The notes beneath the pieces were generated by a model that ran no database searches, had not been told where the DNA came from, and saw only the letters and a program-made list of their open reading frames with translations. From contig NZ_FUZF01000015.1 in assembly GCF_900168125.1 (NCBI RefSeq), forward strand, positions 1 through 64,000: a DNA stretch of 64,000 nt. Reading direction: 5' to 3'. The number at the start of each line of letters is the position of its first letter. Position 1 is the first letter of the stretch. Source of the stretch: Sphingobacterium nematocida. GTDB lineage: Bacteria; Bacteroidota; Bacteroidia; Sphingobacteriales; Sphingobacteriaceae. This document shows, piece by piece, positions 8,551 to 17,580 of this stretch. The position numbers and the translations under genes are program-made.

Positions 8551-9318
8551 TTTTTGAAAGGCTTTCTCATCCATCCAGTCATAAACAGAACTTTTCAATA
8601 GTTCTTTAATCTCCTCTTTAGATTTCGGCTGTATCTTTTTGCTTTTAGTGAGTTGGCTCGACACGGGTTGATTATTTAATTCTACTTGAGTAGCAAACAT
8701 ATTAATATTCCACCCCGGAACGGATAAGCCCAATATTGTACCTGGTAATCCCTGTATAAGCTCAGGGCCGCAAGACATCGCAATCTGATTCGTAAAAAAA
8801 GCCACCACATATATAGAGTCCTGAATCAAGCCATTAGCCCTTCGGCACTCGTACCCAACAATATTTCGATATTCATCGGTATATTTCCACTTGACATTTG
8901 GTATAGTATCTTCCAATAAAATCTCATCCCCTCCAAATTGAATTACCCTTGAAAACATATTCGTTTTTTGATTTTTATAGGTTTTTGAATCATTGAACAC
9001 TGGAAGATAATTTAAAGCACTACGATAATTAGAAGGATAGTCTTCTTTGATAGTCTCAAATAGTGTTTCTCCATCATAAAATTTAAGACTATGCTTAGTC
9101 CCTATTTCCACGGGTCCATTTTTCACCACCTCATCTACAAACATCTTATCCCAAGTATCGAGATCTGCCTTATTCAAGTAATTACGTTTTAAATAATTTT
9201 GTACATGAAACTTACGTTCATATGTGATCGTCCCACTATTTGGAAAAAAAGCATATTGTGCTTGTATTTCAATAAATACGATATTCAGAAATATAAATAA
9301 TAACATTGCTTTAACCAT
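8527..9318 (-). CDS. GLPGLI family protein
   Basis: A 263-residue exported protein of the GLPGLI family (TIGR01200), which is found in Bacteroidota. Residues 1-20 are a signal peptide ending near IQAQY. The naming motif appears as GLPGTILGL (about residues 188-196), preceded by the usual MSCGPELIQ block and a YECRRA block. The molecular function is unknown. Members are usually encoded beside large TonB-linked barrel proteins, as here, where the barrel gene ends one base before this start. The pair is therefore probably co-transcribed and co-functional at the outer membrane. Confidence 0.9.
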   Translation of the reverse strand: MVKAMLLFIFLNIVFIEIQAQYAFFPNSGTITYERKFHVQNYLKRNYLNKADLDTWDKMFVDEVVKNGPVEIGTKHSLKFYDGETLFETIKEDYPSNYRSALNYLPVFNDSKTYKNQKTNMFSRVIQFGGDEILLEDTIPNVKWKYTDEYRNIVGYECRRANGLIQDSIYVVAFFTNQIAMSCGPELIQGLPGTILGLSVPGWNINMFATQVELNNQPVSSQLTKSKKIQPKSKEEIKELLKSSVYDWMDEKAFQKQWSKVLF

Positions 9319-9319
9319 C

Positions 9320-12115
9320 TTAATTACCTCCTTTCATAGTTGTAAAATTGTAAATCAGTTTAAACATCCCATAACGCTTCAATACATCATTGCTTGTCTG
9401 TACAAAGGAATACCCATTCTGATAACGACTTATACCATTGTTTTTATTTAAAATATCATTTACAAAAACCTGCGCTTCCAGCGATTTGTCCTTTAAGAAT
9501 TTTTTAGAAATATATCCAGTCATATTAAAGGTACTAAAAGCTTTAAGGGTCTCGGTTGCTCCTTGATACGATTGATCCATGTTCACAGAAATTTTAAAAT
9601 CTTTAGGAAAATAATAAGTAAGGTTTGAATTGGAGGACAACGTAAAAGTCGTACTATTCAACTCGGACTGTAACGATGAGTTAAGTACCTGCACTCCTGG
9701 TCGAAAATCTACAGAAAAATCCATCTTATTGGCTCTGTACCGACTAACTCCCAAAGAAGGCCCAAAACTAAAGCGCTCCGTATTATTCAATTCGGGCTCT
9801 TCCTGGCCTGTAGACAAATAATTATAAGTACTATTAAAGTTTGCCGATAGACCGGTATTTATATTAACACCTATTTTACGGAATAGAGGCATACGATAGC
9901 CTCCTCCCATATGTGCTGACCAATTTTGCTTATCAATATTAACAAACGAAATATCCCTTTTTCCAGTCTCTGAGTAATAACGAACCCTACTATTGATACT
10001 ATTGATACTTTGATTGGCACCTCCATAAAGGTATAAACTACGGTCTTTCAACGGTCGATAAGAATTAAAATCCAGAGAATAGGAATTACTGAACCCTGCA
10101 GACAGATCAGGATTATCCAGATAATTAACCAATTGATTCGCATTTTGCTTTAAGGGCTCAATCTGTGTCAAGTCAGGCTGTACTGTACGCCCGTAGTATC
10201 TAAAACTGATATTTTTACTCTTTGACAGCTTATAACCCAAATAGAACATGGGGTTAACAGATGTCTGTGATCGCTGCAACTGTGTATTTAGATTGTTATA
10301 GGTCCGACTCACATCTTCAAAATCTAATCTGTTACTGACGTTGATAGTCCAAAGGTCATTTTTAAAGTTTAACCCTGTATTAGCTGTATTTTTTGAACTG
10401 TTGACCCGAAAATCATTCAAGACCTGCAAATCTAACAGGGTGTAGTCCCCTGTTGCTGGATCCTTATCAAAAGATTGGTTTAAGTTGGTAGCGTTATTTT
10501 TTTGAAACGAGTATCCCAACGTAGCCGTAAGGTTCTTACTCAATGGCTCTGTATAATTTAGCGAAGTGGTAAATACCTTGCTCCCTACCTCATCGCGTTT
10601 AAATTGATCGATTTCAGTCTTTGTCCCTGTGGAATAATAGTTTGCTAGCGAATAATAATTGGTTTTTCCATCCGTCTGGTTCGACCGAATATTTGCGTTC
10701 AATGTCATTGATCGTTTGTCCTTTTTAAACTTTCTAGTTAATAGAAAATCGAGATTTAGGTTTTCATTACTATTGACTGCGTTACTTAGATTCTCCGTTT
10801 CGTTGATTAAATGCCCCTCTAGACTTCGACGATCCGTTTCCTTATCTTCGTTATTCTCCTGATTCTTCCGGCTATATCCTAAGCGAACTGTTCCTGAAGA
10901 CAAAGAATCTATATTAAAATCATATCGCATATTAATATTATGTGACTTATCCTGGTTGTCTGTTCTTGTAGAAGCATTATCCAAGGTGGGATTCTCAGGA
11001 TAGCTTTCTTGCGCTTGATAGGTGCTATTATTCCGAACATCCATTTGATTCCGTTTGTAACTTACATTCAGCTTATGCTTATCGTTCTTTGATTTATCAG
11101 AAAAACTAAATCCCATATTCAGTGCTTTGGGCACGCCTGCTCCCCGATAATTACCGCTCCAGGAGTCTGTACCGTCAAAACCTCCATCAGACGTTATCAT
11201 AATTCCTCCTCCGTCCATTACGGTTACATTCGTATTCCCTCCTACCCCATATTTTTGGCCATCCTCAAACCCTAACCCTACCAATCCGTCATTTGCTACA
11301 ATTCCGTATGCTGCTATTTTTTGAGTTCCTTTAAATCGATTTGCCATTACCTTTCCAGCATAGTATTTATCGGTCCCTACTCCTCCTGAGGCCTGGCCGA
11401 ACATTCCCTTCTTTTTGTCTTCTTTCAACTTAATATCAATTGTCTGTGTTCGTTCACCATCGTCAATTCCCGTTCTTACCGCGAGATCCGATTTTTTTTC
11501 ATAGACCTGTACTTTACTCACCATGTCGGAGCGTATATTTTTTGTTATCAGAGTAGGATCATCGCCAAAAAATTCTTCTCCATCCAATAATACTTTTTTC
11601 ACTTCTTTGCCTTGTGCTGTAATCCTACCGCTGGCATCCATGGTTATCCCAGGAAGCACCTTCAACAAATCCTCTACTTTAGCATCCTTTTCCACCTTAA
11701 AACTGGCAGCATCATATTCTATTGTATCTCCCTTTATCACCACAGGCATCCTGCCCATTACCTGAACTTCTTCAATCAATAATGCAACTTTAGAAAGCTT
11801 AATAATTCCCAACTCCTTTCCTTCAGCATCTAATACCAGATCCTGAGCAAAATCCGCGTATTGGGGATAGGACACAAGTAATTTATAACTTCCGGTGTCT
11901 AAATTGGTAAGTGAAAAACCACCATTTTCTTTCGACCACGTAAACCGGACGAGAATGGAGTCCTTGGCATTCAAAAGCGCGATAGACGCTTTCTCTAGCT
12001 TACCATTATCAGAGCCATCAACCACCTGTCCAGAAACTTTGGTTTGTGCAGAAGCCGAAAAAAAACTCATAAAAAGGAGGCATACAAAAAGTAGCAATAG
12101 TAGGTTTGGATTCAT
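9320..12115 (-). CDS. TonB-linked outer-membrane beta-barrel protein (carboxypeptidase-regulatory-like N-domain)
   Basis: A 931-residue outer-membrane protein. It has an N-terminal signal peptide (about 1-24), then a carboxypeptidase-regulatory-like beta-sandwich (about 25-110, VSGQVVDGSDNGKLEKASIALL). A plug-like segment follows (about 120-215, with DLLKVLPGITMDASGRI and KKVLLDGEEFFGDDPTL), and then a long barrel of the 'outer membrane protein beta-barrel family' kind, ending KLIYNFTTMKGGN. It is not a SusC protein and has no SusD partner. A transport or assembly role together with the adjacent GLPGLI protein is likely, and the cargo is unknown. The gene starts the two-gene operon; no obvious -7 element is seen in the 209-base upstream spacer. 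Confidence 0.85.
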   Translation of the reverse strand: MNPNLLLLLFVCLLFMSFFSASAQTKVSGQVVDGSDNGKLEKASIALLNAKDSILVRFTWSKENGGFSLTNLDTGSYKLLVSYPQYADFAQDLVLDAEGKELGIIKLSKVALLIEEVQVMGRMPVVIKGDTIEYDAASFKVEKDAKVEDLLKVLPGITMDASGRITAQGKEVKKVLLDGEEFFGDDPTLITKNIRSDMVSKVQVYEKKSDLAVRTGIDDGERTQTIDIKLKEDKKKGMFGQASGGVGTDKYYAGKVMANRFKGTQKIAAYGIVANDGLVGLGFEDGQKYGVGGNTNVTVMDGGGIMITSDGGFDGTDSWSGNYRGAGVPKALNMGFSFSDKSKNDKHKLNVSYKRNQMDVRNNSTYQAQESYPENPTLDNASTRTDNQDKSHNINMRYDFNIDSLSSGTVRLGYSRKNQENNEDKETDRRSLEGHLINETENLSNAVNSNENLNLDFLLTRKFKKDKRSMTLNANIRSNQTDGKTNYYSLANYYSTGTKTEIDQFKRDEVGSKVFTTSLNYTEPLSKNLTATLGYSFQKNNATNLNQSFDKDPATGDYTLLDLQVLNDFRVNSSKNTANTGLNFKNDLWTINVSNRLDFEDVSRTYNNLNTQLQRSQTSVNPMFYLGYKLSKSKNISFRYYGRTVQPDLTQIEPLKQNANQLVNYLDNPDLSAGFSNSYSLDFNSYRPLKDRSLYLYGGANQSINSINSRVRYYSETGKRDISFVNIDKQNWSAHMGGGYRMPLFRKIGVNINTGLSANFNSTYNYLSTGQEEPELNNTERFSFGPSLGVSRYRANKMDFSVDFRPGVQVLNSSLQSELNSTTFTLSSNSNLTYYFPKDFKISVNMDQSYQGATETLKAFSTFNMTGYISKKFLKDKSLEAQVFVNDILNKNNGISRYQNGYSFVQTSNDVLKRYGMFKLIYNFTTMKGGN

Positions 12116-12277
12116 AGCAAATAGTTTATAATATAAGTATTATATCAATCACTTAAGTCAAAACTAAATATTTAGTTACTAAAAAATCGTAAAAATATGT
12201 TAAATATAGTTATTCAAATGTTAAATATTAATGTTAACATTTTTCTAATAATTAAACATATCGGTGGCGCAAAAAAA

Positions 12278-12303
12278 AGACCGATCCATTTTGGATCAGT
12301 CTT
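12278..12303 (-). terminator. intrinsic terminator of the pirin gene
   Basis: An inverted repeat with 12-base arms and one mismatch is followed, in the minus direction, by eight Ts. It lies 21 bases beyond the pirin stop codon. Confidence 0.82.
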
Positions 12304-12324
12304 CTCTTAATCTTTTGTGATTAG

Positions 12325-13203
12325 TTATTCAGTCCCAGGAAACGGAACATAACCATTATCTTCGGGTACTTTAGGAAACTCTCTAGCAATCCATCTTTGT
12401 TTAGCTTCCTCGTTGATAGCTTTGTCGGTAGCTACAAAATTCCAAGAGATAAATCGTTCCTCAGGAAAAGGTTCTCCTCCAAAAATGTATACCGTAGTAT
12501 TAGCTTTCATCGTGAACGAGCATAAATGAGCATCTTTCGTAATCAAAATCTGCTTCGATCCATAATCGAACCCATTACTTTCAATATCTCCCTCCAAAAT
12601 ATACAAACCACTCTCTCCATATAACTCACCTCGAATATCGATAAAAGCATCTTTATTACCGGTCTTAATCTCAATCATATATAGCTTGCTATATACTGGT
12701 ACTGGAGATTGCTTACCGAAGGCTTGTCCAGCGATCAATTTATAAGACACTCCATCTTGTACCCAAGACGGTATATCCTGAGCTTCGGTATGATGGAATT
12801 CGGGATCCATGAATTCCAGTTGTTTAGGCAATGCCACCCAAATCTGTAAGCCATGCATAAATTTATCTTGATGACGAAGATATTCTGGTGTACGCTCGGA
12901 GTGTGTCACTCCTTTTCCTGCTGTCATCCAATTTACCGCACCTGGCTTTATCTCCATCGCTGTACCTAAGCTATCGCGATGAAAGATAGCACCATCAAAA
13001 AGATAAGTAAGTGTCGACAGACCAATATGTGGGTGGGGACCTACATCTAGATTTTCATGATCCGCAAGGCAAACTGGCCCCATGTGATCGATAAATACAA
13101 ATGGCCCTATCGACCTCTTTTGTCTGAAGGGCAATAACCTACCTACAAAAAAATTCCCTATGTTAGCAGCTGTTTCTTCTCTAATAAAATCAATATTTGA
13201 CAT
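12325..13203 (-). CDS. pirin family protein
   Basis: A cupin-fold pirin of 292 residues. The N-terminal half has the family blocks PFVFIDHMGPV, DVGPHPHIGLSTLTYLFDG and VNWMTAGKGVTHSERTPE. These supply the conserved metal-binding histidines and glutamate of the pirin_N cupin. The C-terminal half carries the second cupin. The start at 13203 is chosen because AAGGAG lies eight bases upstream; a longer frame to 13326 lacks such a site and would add an unrelated leader. Bacterial pirins include quercetin dioxygenases and redox-sensitive regulators. Which applies here cannot be told. It follows the hut operon at 150 bases and has its own terminator, so it is probably separate. Confidence 0.86.
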   Translation of the reverse strand: MSNIDFIREETAANIGNFFVGRLLPFRQKRSIGPFVFIDHMGPVCLADHENLDVGPHPHIGLSTLTYLFDGAIFHRDSLGTAMEIKPGAVNWMTAGKGVTHSERTPEYLRHQDKFMHGLQIWVALPKQLEFMDPEFHHTEAQDIPSWVQDGVSYKLIAGQAFGKQSPVPVYSKLYMIEIKTGNKDAFIDIRGELYGESGLYILEGDIESNGFDYGSKQILITKDAHLCSFTMKANTTVYIFGGEPFPEERFISWNFVATDKAINEEAKQRWIAREFPKVPEDNGYVPFPGTE

Positions 13204-13353
13204 GGTGTATCTCCTTCTTTTTTCAACTAAAGTTACACAATATATGTGAGTTGTAGAGGTAGAAAAAAACGAAAAAAAACGTTCTTCTACAGCAGCCATA
13301 AGGCAAACAGGCATCAAAATAGACACCTGTTTACTGTATAAGATCTTCTTTCT

Positions 13354-14313
13354 TTAAAACTGTTGCAAAAACTTAAAGATTAAATCAGCCCCCAGTTTTG
13401 TCGTACGTTGATCAATATCATACAAAGGATTTAACTCAGCTACATCCAAACTAACTAAATTTGGTAAATTGATAATCGATTGAAAGACCCGTCGAAAGGT
13501 CACATCGGGAATAATACCATTAAAAGCCAATGCGCTCACACCAGGAGCATAGGGAGCTGCGAAAGCATCTAAATCTATTGTGAGATAAATCTGATCGACT
13601 TGCGCTGCAAAATCGTGAACCGCAGCAATCACCGCATCCACATTGGCCGCGCAGATGTCTTCTGCCTTTATGATCTTAGTTCCTTTTTCTTTTGCATAGG
13701 ATAATAATGCTTGCGTATTACTGATATCCTGAATACCTAAAGCCAAATAATTAAAAGTCCTACCAGAATTGGTCAGGTCCTCTGCTATCTGATAAAACCC
13801 CGTACCTGAATTTCCGGCACCGTCTTTCAACGGGCGAATATCCAAATGTGCATCAATATTAACAATACCGATACTTCGGTCATCAGTATCCAAACCTTTA
13901 AAATGTGCATAGGTGATTTCATGCCCTCCACCCAGTAATAAAGGGAAGCCTCCTTGTTTTCGGATTAGAGTCACGAGTTCGGCCAATTTCGACTGGGCAG
14001 ATTCTAAATCTGCACCAAGACAATGTACATCTCCGGCATCCACGAGAGCCACCATTTCGGAAAAATGCACAGGAAGTCCAGATAGCACCTTTCGGAATTG
14101 TTCAGGCCCCGCTTTAGCACCTATCCTTCCTTGGTTGCGTCGTACCCCCTCATCACAACAAAAACCTAAAAGTACAACTGTACCTTTAAGATCATGAACC
14201 TCATGAAGGTCTACACAACGTATCACTTGATGCCATCGACGCATCCTTTCATCAGTGCCATCTACACGTCCCGTCCACTGTGCTATATCTCCAGATCGAT
14301 ATCCTGAGTCCAT
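13354..14313 (-). CDS. hutG: formimidoylglutamase
   Basis: A 319-residue member of the arginase/agmatinase family. Binuclear manganese ligands are visible in GGGHE, DAHLD and the later DLDAF block. It is the last gene of hutH-I-U-G, so its likely reaction is hydrolysis of N-formimidoyl-glutamate to glutamate and formamide. That assignment rests on the operon, because the arginase fold alone does not give the substrate. It starts seven bases after the hutU stop. Confidence 0.92.
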   Translation of the reverse strand: MDSGYRSGDIAQWTGRVDGTDERMRRWHQVIRCVDLHEVHDLKGTVVLLGFCCDEGVRRNQGRIGAKAGPEQFRKVLSGLPVHFSEMVALVDAGDVHCLGADLESAQSKLAELVTLIRKQGGFPLLLGGGHEITYAHFKGLDTDDRSIGIVNIDAHLDIRPLKDGAGNSGTGFYQIAEDLTNSGRTFNYLALGIQDISNTQALLSYAKEKGTKIIKAEDICAANVDAVIAAVHDFAAQVDQIYLTIDLDAFAAPYAPGVSALAFNGIIPDVTFRRVFQSIINLPNLVSLDVAELNPLYDIDQRTTKLGADLIFKFLQQF

Positions 14314-14320
14314 ATCTTAA

Positions 14321-16327
14321 TTATTCAAAAAGTCTGTCCAACAATGTAGCATCCACTAATTCTGCTTTCGTAACCTTCAGAGTAGCACTACGCATTAACT
14401 CCGTATCTATCGCCTGCATCGCTTCTTTATTTCTAGCCCAAGCTCTACGTGCTATCCCGTTATTGACATCAAAAAACAACATATTGCGCAACTTCTCTTC
14501 TGCCGCCGCAGATCCATCTAGCAGCATACCGAAACCGCCATTAATCACCTCGCCCCAACCTACGCCCCCACCATTGTGTATAGATACCCAGGTAGCACCT
14601 CTAAAACTATCCCCTATGACATTGTGTATAGCCATATCGGCCGTAAATTTACTTCCGTCATAAATATTGCTGGTCTCTCTATACGGCGAGTCGGTACCGC
14701 TGACGTCATGATGATCCCTTCCCAATACCACAGGCGCAGAAAGGTCTCCTGATTCTACCGCATCATTAAACGCTTTGGCAATCATTATCCGTCCAAGGGC
14801 ATCAGCATAAAGAATTCGTGCTTGAGAACCTACCACCAGACGATTTTGCTCAGCATCCTTAATCCATTTGATGTTATCTGCAAGTTGTTGTTTTATTTCT
14901 TCAGGAGCTTCTTGCTGAAGTCCTTCCATAACCCGCAGCGCGATATGGTCGGTCGTTCTTAGGTCTTCTTCCTTACCAGAGGTACAGACCCAGCGGAATG
15001 GTCCGAAACCGTAATCAAAACACATCGGCCCTAAAATATCCTGTACATAAGAAGAGTATTTAAAGTTCATGCCATCCGTAGCCAGAATATCGGCGCCAGC
15101 TCTTGATGCTTCCAATAAAAAGGCATTACCATAGTCGAAGAAGTAAGTTCCACGTGCAGCATGCTTATTTATAGCCTCGGCCTGTCTGACCAAAGATTGC
15201 TGTACTGCACTTTTGAACTTTTCTGGTTCCTGTGCGATCATCCTATTTGCCTCCTCAAAACTATACCCCACAGGATAATAACCACCTGACCAAGGATTGT
15301 GTAGCGAAGTCTGATCTGAGCCTACCGTAACAAATACTTCCTCTTCATAAAAAGTCTCCCATACTTCTACTACGTTGCCAATATAAGCCAATGATACGAC
15401 TTCTTCTCCTTGAATGGCCTGTTGCACACGTTTTACCAACGTATCTATATCTTCATGCAATTCATCGACCCAACCTTGCTCATGACGTTTGCGCGCCGCC
15501 ACAGGATTTACCTCTGCACAGACCGTAACACAGCCAGCAATATTTCCTGCTTTGGGTTGTGCCCCACTCATTCCTCCTAATCCCGAAGTCAGGAATACTT
15601 TGCCCTTTGAGGTATCCCCAGATTTTAAATGCTTACGAAATGCATTCATCACCGTAATCGTGGTACCATGCACTATACCTTGGGGGCCTATATACATATA
15701 TGAGCCAGCAGTCATCTGTCCATATTGAGTTACGCCCAAGGCATTGAATCGCTCCCAATCATCTGGTTTAGAGTAATTAGGTATCATCATACCATTGGTA
15801 ACGACAACCCGTGGCGCCGATGTTGACGAAGGGAATAAGCCCATCGGATGCCCAGAATACATATGCAAAGTCTGCTCGTCCGTCATCTTGGCTAGGTACT
15901 CCATAGTCAATAAGTACTGCGCCCAGTTTTGAAATACAGCTCCATTTCCACCATAGGTAATTAATTCATGCGGATGCTGAGCCACTGCAGGATCCAAATT
16001 ATTCTGGATCATCAACATAATCGCAGCAGCCTGGCGACTTTGAGCCGGATAGCTATCAATAGGCCGTGCATACATCGGATATGCAGGACGAAACCGGTAC
16101 ATATAAATACGGCCATAAGTACGAAGTTCTTTCAGAAAATCAGCAGCAAGCTCCTCATGCCATACCGTTGGAAAATAACGTAAAGCATTTGCTATCGCCA
16201 ACCGCTCCTCTGCCTTGGTCAATATTGTTTTGCGCACCGGCGCATGACTTACCGTAGGGTCCAGAGCAACTCTAGCAGGTAATTGATCCGGTATGCCCTG
16301 TATTATGTCGTTTTTAAAATTCTGCAT
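14321..16327 (-). CDS. hutU: urocanate hydratase
   Basis: A 668-residue urocanase, which converts urocanate to 4-imidazolone-5-propionate using tightly bound NAD+ as an electrophile. Family blocks include MYSGHPMGLFPSS, the glycine-rich LTSGLGGMSGAQPKAG and the C-terminal HNGGGVGWGEVINGGFGM. It is longer than the roughly 555-residue proteobacterial enzyme, as expected for the long urocanase form. It sits between hutI (2 bases) and hutG (7 bases) in one operon. Confidence 0.95.
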   Translation of the reverse strand: MQNFKNDIIQGIPDQLPARVALDPTVSHAPVRKTILTKAEERLAIANALRYFPTVWHEELAADFLKELRTYGRIYMYRFRPAYPMYARPIDSYPAQSRQAAAIMLMIQNNLDPAVAQHPHELITYGGNGAVFQNWAQYLLTMEYLAKMTDEQTLHMYSGHPMGLFPSSTSAPRVVVTNGMMIPNYSKPDDWERFNALGVTQYGQMTAGSYMYIGPQGIVHGTTITVMNAFRKHLKSGDTSKGKVFLTSGLGGMSGAQPKAGNIAGCVTVCAEVNPVAARKRHEQGWVDELHEDIDTLVKRVQQAIQGEEVVSLAYIGNVVEVWETFYEEEVFVTVGSDQTSLHNPWSGGYYPVGYSFEEANRMIAQEPEKFKSAVQQSLVRQAEAINKHAARGTYFFDYGNAFLLEASRAGADILATDGMNFKYSSYVQDILGPMCFDYGFGPFRWVCTSGKEEDLRTTDHIALRVMEGLQQEAPEEIKQQLADNIKWIKDAEQNRLVVGSQARILYADALGRIMIAKAFNDAVESGDLSAPVVLGRDHHDVSGTDSPYRETSNIYDGSKFTADMAIHNVIGDSFRGATWVSIHNGGGVGWGEVINGGFGMLLDGSAAAEEKLRNMLFFDVNNGIARRAWARNKEAMQAIDTELMRSATLKVTKAELVDATLLDRLFE

Positions 16328-16329
16328 AT

Positions 16330-17577
16330 TTATTTTATATTAGACCTCACTTCAACGCCATTCTTCCAAACAGCGGCAGGCTGTAATGCCCCCTGTAGAT
16401 AGGTTATGTTCTGATAATTGTCGGTATCGTAAATCACAAAATCCGCTAGTTGTCCCGTCATTAATCTACCACGATCAGAGAGACGAAGCGCGTGCGCTGC
16501 CCTAAATGTAATTGCTGCCAAAACCTCTGCGTTAGATAATTTCTCCATGGTCGCCAAAATAGTAGCCGACGCCATAAGCTGTCCCATAGGGGCCGAACCA
16601 GGATTCCAATCCGTAGCAATGGCAAGTGATGCTCCAGCGTCCAACAAACGTCGGGCAGGTGTAAATGCACAACCTATCCCCAAAGATGCAGCAGGTAATG
16701 CCACAGCAACAACATCAGAGTCGGCAAGCAGCTGAATTTCCGTATCCGTTGACGCTTCTAAATGGTCGGCAGACACGGCCTCAAATGCAACCGCAACTGC
16801 TGATCCCGAGGTACTAAATTGATCTGCGTGTACCGTAATCATAAATCCCATCTCGCGGGCAGTCTCAAAATAGTTCTCAATATCTTCCGCTGAAAAAGCA
16901 GTTTGCTCTATAAATGCGTCTATACGTTCAGTCAATTTCTCTTCACATAAAACCGGAAATAACGTACTAGACATTAATTCCAGATACTCCTTGCCAGTTC
17001 CTTCAAAATCCTTTGGCTTCATATGTGCAGCCAGGCAGGTCGAAACTAAGTCCGTTGCAACTTCTGCATTAGCTTGTTTAATAGCTCGTAAAGTCTTCAA
17101 CTCCTCATCCCGATTAAGACCATAACCACTTTTAACTTCAACCGTGGTTATACCTTGTCCCAAAAGACTTTCAGCCCGGTCCTTGGTCATCTCTTTCAAT
17201 TCTTCCTGTGTCGCTTCGCGTGTATGTTTGACGGTACTCCAAATACCGCCTCCAGCTTGCGCAATTTCTAAATACGAACTTCCTGCATTACGCATCGCAA
17301 AATCATTTGCCCTATTACCTCCAAAGGCAATATGCGTATGACAATCTATAAATGCAGGCAAACATACCTTATCTTCAGTCACCAACTGGAGCTTCACGGA
17401 CTCTCCTACCTGACCACGGAGAGTCTCAAAATCACCCACTGCTTTGACCTTACCGTCTTCAATCCATATTCCTCCTTGTTCAATAACCTCCAACTGACTA
17501 TCTTTCAAAGCTCCTTTCAGCGGTAAATCTCGCATAGTAAGCAACTGTCGAAACGGTCCTATCAATAGTTCATTCAT
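16330..17577 (-). CDS. hutI: imidazolonepropionase
   Basis: A 415-residue amidohydrolase that opens 4-imidazolone-5-propionate to N-formimidoyl-glutamate. The metal-binding block DCHTHIAFGG follows the first beta strands, and later blocks include VEVKSGYGL, TVHADQF, ADHLEAS and ATDWNPGSAPMG, all typical of HutI. Its length is normal. It starts three bases after the hutH stop codon, so translation is probably coupled. Confidence 0.95.
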   Translation of the reverse strand: MNELLIGPFRQLLTMRDLPLKGALKDSQLEVIEQGGIWIEDGKVKAVGDFETLRGQVGESVKLQLVTEDKVCLPAFIDCHTHIAFGGNRANDFAMRNAGSSYLEIAQAGGGIWSTVKHTREATQEELKEMTKDRAESLLGQGITTVEVKSGYGLNRDEELKTLRAIKQANAEVATDLVSTCLAAHMKPKDFEGTGKEYLELMSSTLFPVLCEEKLTERIDAFIEQTAFSAEDIENYFETAREMGFMITVHADQFSTSGSAVAVAFEAVSADHLEASTDTEIQLLADSDVVAVALPAASLGIGCAFTPARRLLDAGASLAIATDWNPGSAPMGQLMASATILATMEKLSNAEVLAAITFRAAHALRLSDRGRLMTGQLADFVIYDTDNYQNITYLQGALQPAAVWKNGVEVRSNIK

Positions 17578-17580
17578 CGT

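Noticed and set aside
13204..13326. N-terminal extension of the pirin gene
   Set aside because: A good AAGGAG site stands before the ATG at 13203, and the extension has no pirin-like sequence.
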